From positions 1,302,001 to 1,366,000 of the forward strand of contig JAJTUQ010000003.1 of the NCBI GenBank assembly GCA_021399445.1: a DNA stretch of 64,000 nt, in the 5' to 3' direction. The number at the start of each line of letters is the position of its first letter. Position 1 is the first letter of the stretch. A program made the translations under genes and the position numbers. Shown one piece after another: positions 59,641-64,000 of the stretch. The stretch is from Xylogone sp. PMI_703 (taxonomy: Eukaryota; Ascomycota; Leotiomycetes). The notes under the pieces are model-generated. The model worked only from the letters and a program-made list of their open reading frames with translations, was not told where the DNA came from and ran no database searches.

Positions 59641-60961
59641 ATGTCTGGCTCGTTGATGAAAAGAAGTGGTCATGCTGCCGGATTTTTCGACAAGCTTGAC
59701 CTCATTCCGGCTATGGTATCCATTAGTAGGTTGCAAAATGTGGTGTAATAGCCACCGTGGTCTCTACCTCTAACACAAAATAGTCTCTACAGCTATTTAT
59801 GGGGTAATTTCTGGCCCCTTCCGTGGTACATTAGGTTCGGATACCTATTATCACCATGTTACTCATTCGGTGTCAAGAAAGGTAGTCCCACGAAACAAGA
59901 AGTGTCACAATTATAAATTACTAATTGTGTTTTCATATTATGTTAGATGTTTACAAGGATTAGTACTGCACAGCTGCAATATCTCACAAGCCCTTTCACC
60001 ACAGTGTACACAACCCGTTGCCAAAAAAAGGGCGTCAATACAGAGATTGTTACTCTGCCTTCTGGCTGCAAAGCGTTTTGGGTAGGCGACAAGACGGCTA
60101 AGAACATAGTGATCTACTTCCATGGTGGGTGTCAAAATCATCCTTTTATTGTTTGGTTTTAACATTTGGTAAGGCGGTGCATTTGTCAAGGCAGGAGGAG
60201 ACATGCATCTGGACTTCTGGGATTCCATTCGAGAGAAACTTCATGCCACTGATGACTCGCTTGCGTTCTTTTATCTTGAATACTCTTTGGTTCCATATGA
60301 AACGTATCCTCGGCAGATTAAGGAGAGCATCGAAGCTGTCAATTACGTCCTCCAAACGTTGAAGCGATCACCTTCAGAAGTAATTTTAGCTGGTGACTCT
60401 GCGGGTGGCAATCTGGCCCTTGCTGTGCTTTCAAACGTTCTACACCCTCATGTTGAGCTGCCAAGGCTAGAAATCGACCGACCTTTCAAAGGCATGATCC
60501 TCGTATCCCCATGGATTGATTTCAAGATGAGTCACAAGAGCGCCGAAGAGAATCGTTACCGAGACATATTCACTCCTCAAATTCCAATTGCGCGAGGGTC
60601 GGATTACCTCGGAGATAGTCCTACCAGCGAATATGCAGAGGCTGTTACTGCTCCGGCTATTTGGTGGAAAGATGCAAAAGTAGAGCAAGTCCTTGCTGTA
60701 GTTGGTTCTCATGAGTTAATGCGCGACTCAATCATAGAGTGGGCCGAGAAGTTCAAGGTAAGAGATCAACTTATAAACGAAAGCTGCATATTTTTTCATT
60801 AAAACCCTAATTCATAATAGTCTGTTAATGATGATAAACTGAGCTTTGTAATCGGGGAGGGTGAAACACATATCGCGCCAATATTTGAGCCAAGTTTGGG
60901 TGATAAAACAGAAACTATCCAAGGCAAGGCAATTGCTTCGTGGCTGAGAACAGTACTATAA
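59641..60961 (+). CDS. Alpha/beta hydrolase, Say1-like steryl acetyl hydrolase family
   Basis: Five exons, 59641-59725, 59784-59881, 59947-60127, 60174-60757 and 60821-60961, all with GT..AG introns in phase, give 362 residues with no defect. The N-terminal block MSGSLMKRSGHAAGFFDKLD, then AIYGVISGPFRGTLG and SRKMFTRISTAQLQYL, is that of the fungal Say1/Mug180 family. Catalytic features are complete: oxyanion hole HGGG at residues 120-123, nucleophile elbow GDSAGGN with Ser197, then IWWKDAK, and the His in GETHIAP (residue 333). In yeast Say1 deacetylates acetylated sterols and drugs in the ER; paralogues in clusters hydrolyse esters of secondary metabolites. Its neighbours suggest the latter. 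The three intron-split short 5' exons would be missed by a simple ORF search, but their phase and family match agree. Confidence 0.9.
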
Positions 60962-61065
60962 TTGGCGAGCATATGCGAGGGACAACCAAGGAAGCTGGCC
61001 TCCCAGCTACAGTAGATCGCTGGATTAGCTCTCAAATAGCTCGCTTTGGAGTATACATGTGACCC
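60962..61065. other. Short spacer
   Basis: 3' flank of the hydrolase gene up to the decayed transcription factor copy; nothing seen in it. Confidence 0.4.
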
Positions 61066-61400
61066 TAGAATGAAGGTGCGTGTAAGAGATGCCAAGACTC
61101 ACGAATTATAAGTCCAGTATAATCCGAGCTAGTATTCAACACAAAGTTGTGTTTCCTTCAGTTTCATGTGTGGCTCTAAATCCTTGTTTATTTGTGGCTA
61201 GATAACGTTAATGATTGACCATAATGCCTGTCTTATATTGATTTCCCCTGATGATATCTCTCTCTGCTGTGTACTAGCATGAGGTCGGCTTTGAGTGTGT
61301 CCTATAAATTGCAAGTTAATGCCTAATTCAAGATGGATGTAAAAAGGTATAATTACATCTACATTCAGGACTTCCGAATTTCGTTTATCCTTACGATAAT
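61066..61400 (-). pseudogene. Decayed second copy of the C2H2-Zn2Cys6 factor gene (fragment)
   Basis: Read on the minus strand, this stretch aligns with 48420-48745 of the transcription factor gene: both contain CACGCACCTTC, the GTCCAGTA and AGTTAATGC/AGTTAGTAC blocks and the intron sequence near TCAAGAT. The remains of LYWTY and HAPSF are visible but interrupted by stops, and no zinc-finger exon can be recovered upstream of it. By eye about two thirds to three quarters of bases agree, with many C/T and G/A differences. It is therefore an old duplicate fragment, same orientation, about 12.6 kb away. Confidence 0.75.
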
Positions 61401-61838
61401 ACTGATTTTAAATGCTGATTTTGTGGCTTGTTAATCCTTGTTTTTTCCATTCCTGATATTTGTGCTTATATGTGAGAGGAAGAAATTGAAAGAAATCTAT
61501 GTTATTATCTTGTGTATTAGAATCAACTATCTAAAAGTAAAATCAAAATATATTGAGTTTTGGTGGGGATAAAAAAATTTGAAATTTGGTGATTTTGGTG
61601 TATTTTTGCGCGGCCGAGCTGGTGGCCAATACGTTATCATACGTGTACTACTGGCATCTTTGCACCCGCAGCGTAAATTTTGGCCAGTCAGCGATAGCAA
61701 ACCTTGCTGACCATAGAATGCCTTTCTCATCCAACATATATGGAGAAGGTAAGATTCGATACCTTTGCTTCGACGTAGCAGGGAACAAGGTGCAGCTACT
61801 TGCAGACTGGTGACGGCATAACCGTCCTTATCTTAACT
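61401..61838. other. AT-rich gap, nothing further recognised
   Basis: Possible continuation of the decayed copy up to about 61,440, then AT-rich sequence and the 3' flank of the DHA1 exporter. No supported frame. Confidence 0.4.
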
Positions 61839-63579
61839 TTAGGATTGGGCAAACTTGCTTCTGCGTCGCAGGTTCGCGCCAAACACGTAGAGACAAATCA
61901 TGCCTCCGACACAGGCAGCGCTGAGTCCAGCTAACAGACTAACGCCTCCGGAAACCCCCAATCTCTTGAACATTGGCGGTGAAACTAGAACAGCAGCACT
62001 GGCAAAAAGGCTTCGTGCCAGCCCATTTGCGGCAAACAAAGATCCTGCGTAGCGGGGGTAAGTAAATGGCAGATACCCAAGAATACCCTGACCAATAAGG
62101 AATATTCCGCTGTGGGTGATTCCGACGCCAAACATTGATGCAATCCAGTGTACTGAGGGTCTCGAAGTCCATGCTATCAAAAGTTTAGTGATGTGTATTA
62201 ACGGGAGACTAGGAGATGAAACCAACCAAAAATGAATAAACCGGCTGGAATTAAGACGGACCCAACGATTCCTGGAGGCAATCGCTCCTCTGGAGGAACG
62301 GTATCCATCTTTGCGAATCGTTTCTCACTATGACGCATATACCACATGAGAGTCGGGCTTGTCACTATCAGTCCTCCCGCTATAGAGAGAAACGCCAACC
62401 CCATAGCGCCCGTTCTGAATGAATAAATACGCTCATACACGAGTGGAAAAGACTCAAAGAACGAGTAATATATGCCATATCCCAGCGCCAGATATACAGT
62501 TGTGAATAGTACTGCCGGATCAAGAGCGTTGATTTCCCACGGCTTAACTAGTGCATCGAATGCTACCTCTCGGACACTCATATGAGCCTGCCTTATCTCA
62601 GATTCAGATTTAAGGTCACTTCGACCGGTTAGCGCTCGGAGTCTCTGGGCTCGTCGAAGTAGTATAGTATCACCCGAAGTCTCTGGCAGCGTAAGCAGAA
62701 TAAGAATACACAGAGGTGCCGAAAGCCAGAGCAGCTCCCAGCCACTCCATCGCCATCCCATATTCTGTACCGCATACCCTGAGAGGACCGGACCGACAAC
62801 CTATCAAAACATTAAAGATCAGCTTCTTGCTCCACAAGTCGAGCGGTCTTAGAGAATCTCACAGGTCCTAGGCTTGCACCGGCTGACCAAACGGCGATGA
62901 CATACTGCATCCGCATGGGGGAGATGAAGTCTCCATAACTTGCTCCTGCCGTGGTTAAGGCCGGCGAGCAAAGGACGCCTAGGATAAATCTGACTACCAG
63001 CAGGCCGGCCATGTTGTTGACAAGAGCGAGTGGAAGGCTGAGAATCGTAAATAAGATGTAGCTGATAGCATATGGCGGATTACGTCCAATCCTGGGAATC
63101 TCCGTCAGAGGTGATAGAATCATTGGGGCGATGCCGTAGCCAAGAACGTAAAGAACCAGGCCGAGGCCAGTGACCGTCTCGCTGGCATTGAACGCTTTCA
63201 TGACGCCTGCTTCGCTACTTGAGTACATGGATGCCCCCGAATATGCGGCAATTGTGTATACAAAAAGGAGGACAGACGTGTACACCTTTCTCCCGTTCGA
63301 CCAATTTTGTGGATTTTCGGGGTCATCGTCGGAATACCACGTCACTATAACAATAGCCGTATCGGATTTTGCACTGTCAGAAGCTGTATCTGAAGTGGAA
63401 TCCGGTTTGGTTTCCACGCCTGAGGGAGATGGGCTGGAAGCCAGCAGCGGTGGTTGGTGGGCGGGCGATAGGTACATAGGCGGCAGCTGAAAGCCGTCAT
63501 ATTCATCTGGGTACTTCACCCAGCGTCTCCAGCCGAGTGTACGGAGGAAGGTTCCAATTGCCGTTTCACAAAATGCCAT
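61839..63579 (-). CDS. DHA1-family MFS drug/polyamine exporter
   Basis: Three exons, 63579-62863, 62800-62227 and 62173-61839, join in phase to 541 residues with 12 predicted helices. The cytoplasmic N-terminus (about 95 residues, Ser/Asp-rich) ends in DDPENPQNWSNGRKVYTS, the hallmark of fungal DHA1 transporters (caffeine, polyamine, azole resistance). Then come GLVLYVLGYGIAPMILSPLT and the RIGRNPPY loop, VRFILGVLCSPALTTAGAS, WRWSGWELLW, ETSGDTILLRRAQRLRALTG and, after the last intron, GVGITHSGIFLIGQGILGYL and FKRLGVSGGVSLLAGL. The membrane location and proton-antiport export of a hydrophobic compound are inferred from the family. It is intact at the edge of a cluster of broken genes, and its upstream region carries duplicated Zn2Cys6-type sites. 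Confidence 0.92.
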
Positions 63580-63855
63580 TTTCCGGAATGAATGAGAATT
63601 CAAGTAAGAAGTATATGAATGTGGTCGGAATACTGGCGAATTCAACGGCTCGGTGTAGGGATGAGGGTCAACCTTTTATCTTTCGTTCCTCATGCTGATT
63701 GTACGGAGAGAGACCCCCTTTTTGCGGCTTCTTCCTCATAATTCATATTTCAAAGCAACCAGGCATTGGCCAATTGCCGTAGCATCGTTCTACATGTAAA
63801 TTTCCTGCTCATCACGGATCATGAGCTGTCTGACAGGTTGCATTGTTTGGTGCAG

Positions 63856-63872
63856 GCGGCTCAAAGCTAGCC
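63856..63872 (+). promoter_or_regulatory. CGG-N11-CCG-type site, copy 1
   Basis: GCGGCTCAAAGCTAGCC, extended by G to give CGGCT-N7-AGCCG, an inverted pair of the CGG half-sites bound by Zn2Cys6 dimers. It lies about 280 bases upstream of the exporter start. Confidence 0.5.
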
Positions 63873-63954
63873 GGAAACGGACAGAATTGATACTGTAAGG
63901 AATCAAAGTAGTTCAAAACACAGGGCTTTGGACCCCCTTCAGCTGTGGGTGGGA

Positions 63955-63971
63955 GCGGCTCAAAGCTAGCC
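63955..63971 (+). promoter_or_regulatory. CGG-N11-CCR-type site, copy 2
   Basis: Exact repeat of the same 17 bases 99 bases further upstream; here the distal half-site is CCA instead of CCG. Repetition of an identical site in one promoter supports a regulatory role. Confidence 0.45.
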
Positions 63972-64000
63972 AGATATAGCTAGGCAGAGGTTGCTGTTTC

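Larger units (their letters stand above)
63580..64000. other. Upstream region of the DHA1 exporter
   Basis: 420 bases with a duplicated 17-base motif described separately; no open frame. Confidence 0.5.

Noticed and set aside
63669..63688. GTCAACCTTTTATC-TTCG shared by about 46,175 and 63,670
   Set aside because: A match of under 20 bases with one mismatch, without extension on either side; too short to call a repeat.
1..64000. CRISPR arrays, tRNA or rRNA genes, phage or bacterial operons
   Set aside because: No regularly spaced repeats, no A/B-box pairs with a credible cloverleaf noticed by eye, and the genes are eukaryotic with introns. A tRNAscan run would be needed to exclude tRNAs fully.

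Overview
The window looks like nuclear DNA of a filamentous ascomycete (Pezizomycotina). Genes are short to medium, with 45-90 nt introns that have GT..AG ends and CTAAC-like branch points. The protein families are typical of these fungi: SAT4-type rhodopsin-domain membrane proteins, P450s, Zn2Cys6 factors, F-box/LRR-like proteins, But2-domain and GPI-anchored secreted proteins, MFS drug exporters and a 3,100-residue DUF6606/DUF3638/DUF3645 protein. I saw no rRNA, tRNA, CRISPR or bacterial-style operon. All exon boundaries below were read by eye from reading frame, splice sites and family conservation. The genus cannot be fixed from this sequence.

Layout. 1-16 kb: the 3' part of a SAT4-family membrane protein gene, a three-exon P450, a DUF1304 membrane protein, an F-box protein, a four-exon secreted lysozyme-like protein and a KRE9/KNH-like Ser/Thr-rich protein, with long non-coding gaps between them. 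15.5-25.1 kb (minus): the giant DUF3638 gene, whose motifs read like a helicase/SecA-type ATPase. 26.5-35 kb: a quinone-oxidoreductase-like enzyme, a proline-rich GPI-anchored surface protein, a small NTF2-like protein and a But2-domain secreted protein. 36.3-45.3 kb: a decayed prolyl aminopeptidase, a prolyl-4-hydroxylase-like dioxygenase, an intact Na+/phosphate symporter with CACGTG boxes upstream, and an uncharacterised nuclear-type protein.

46.7-63.6 kb is different. It is AT-richer and holds a mixture of intact and broken genes that look like one metabolic neighbourhood: a C2H2-Zn2Cys6 hybrid transcription factor with a frame break, a frameshifted sterol-desaturase-type hydroxylase, a 16-codon relic of an NmrA/isoflavone-reductase-like gene, a truncated DHA14 exporter cut off by a 502-bp element with 37-bp perfect terminal inverted repeats, an intact family III CoA-transferase, a monocarboxylate-type MFS pseudogene with four transition-type stop codons, an intact Say1-like alpha/beta hydrolase, a decayed second copy of part of the transcription factor gene, and an intact DHA1 exporter whose upstream region carries a duplicated CGG-N11-CCG-like site. 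The best reading is a biosynthetic or catabolic gene cluster that is decaying through duplication, RIP-like C-to-T mutation and transposon insertion, with three genes (CoA-transferase, hydrolase, DHA1 exporter) still intact. The product or substrate of such a cluster cannot be told from the sequence.
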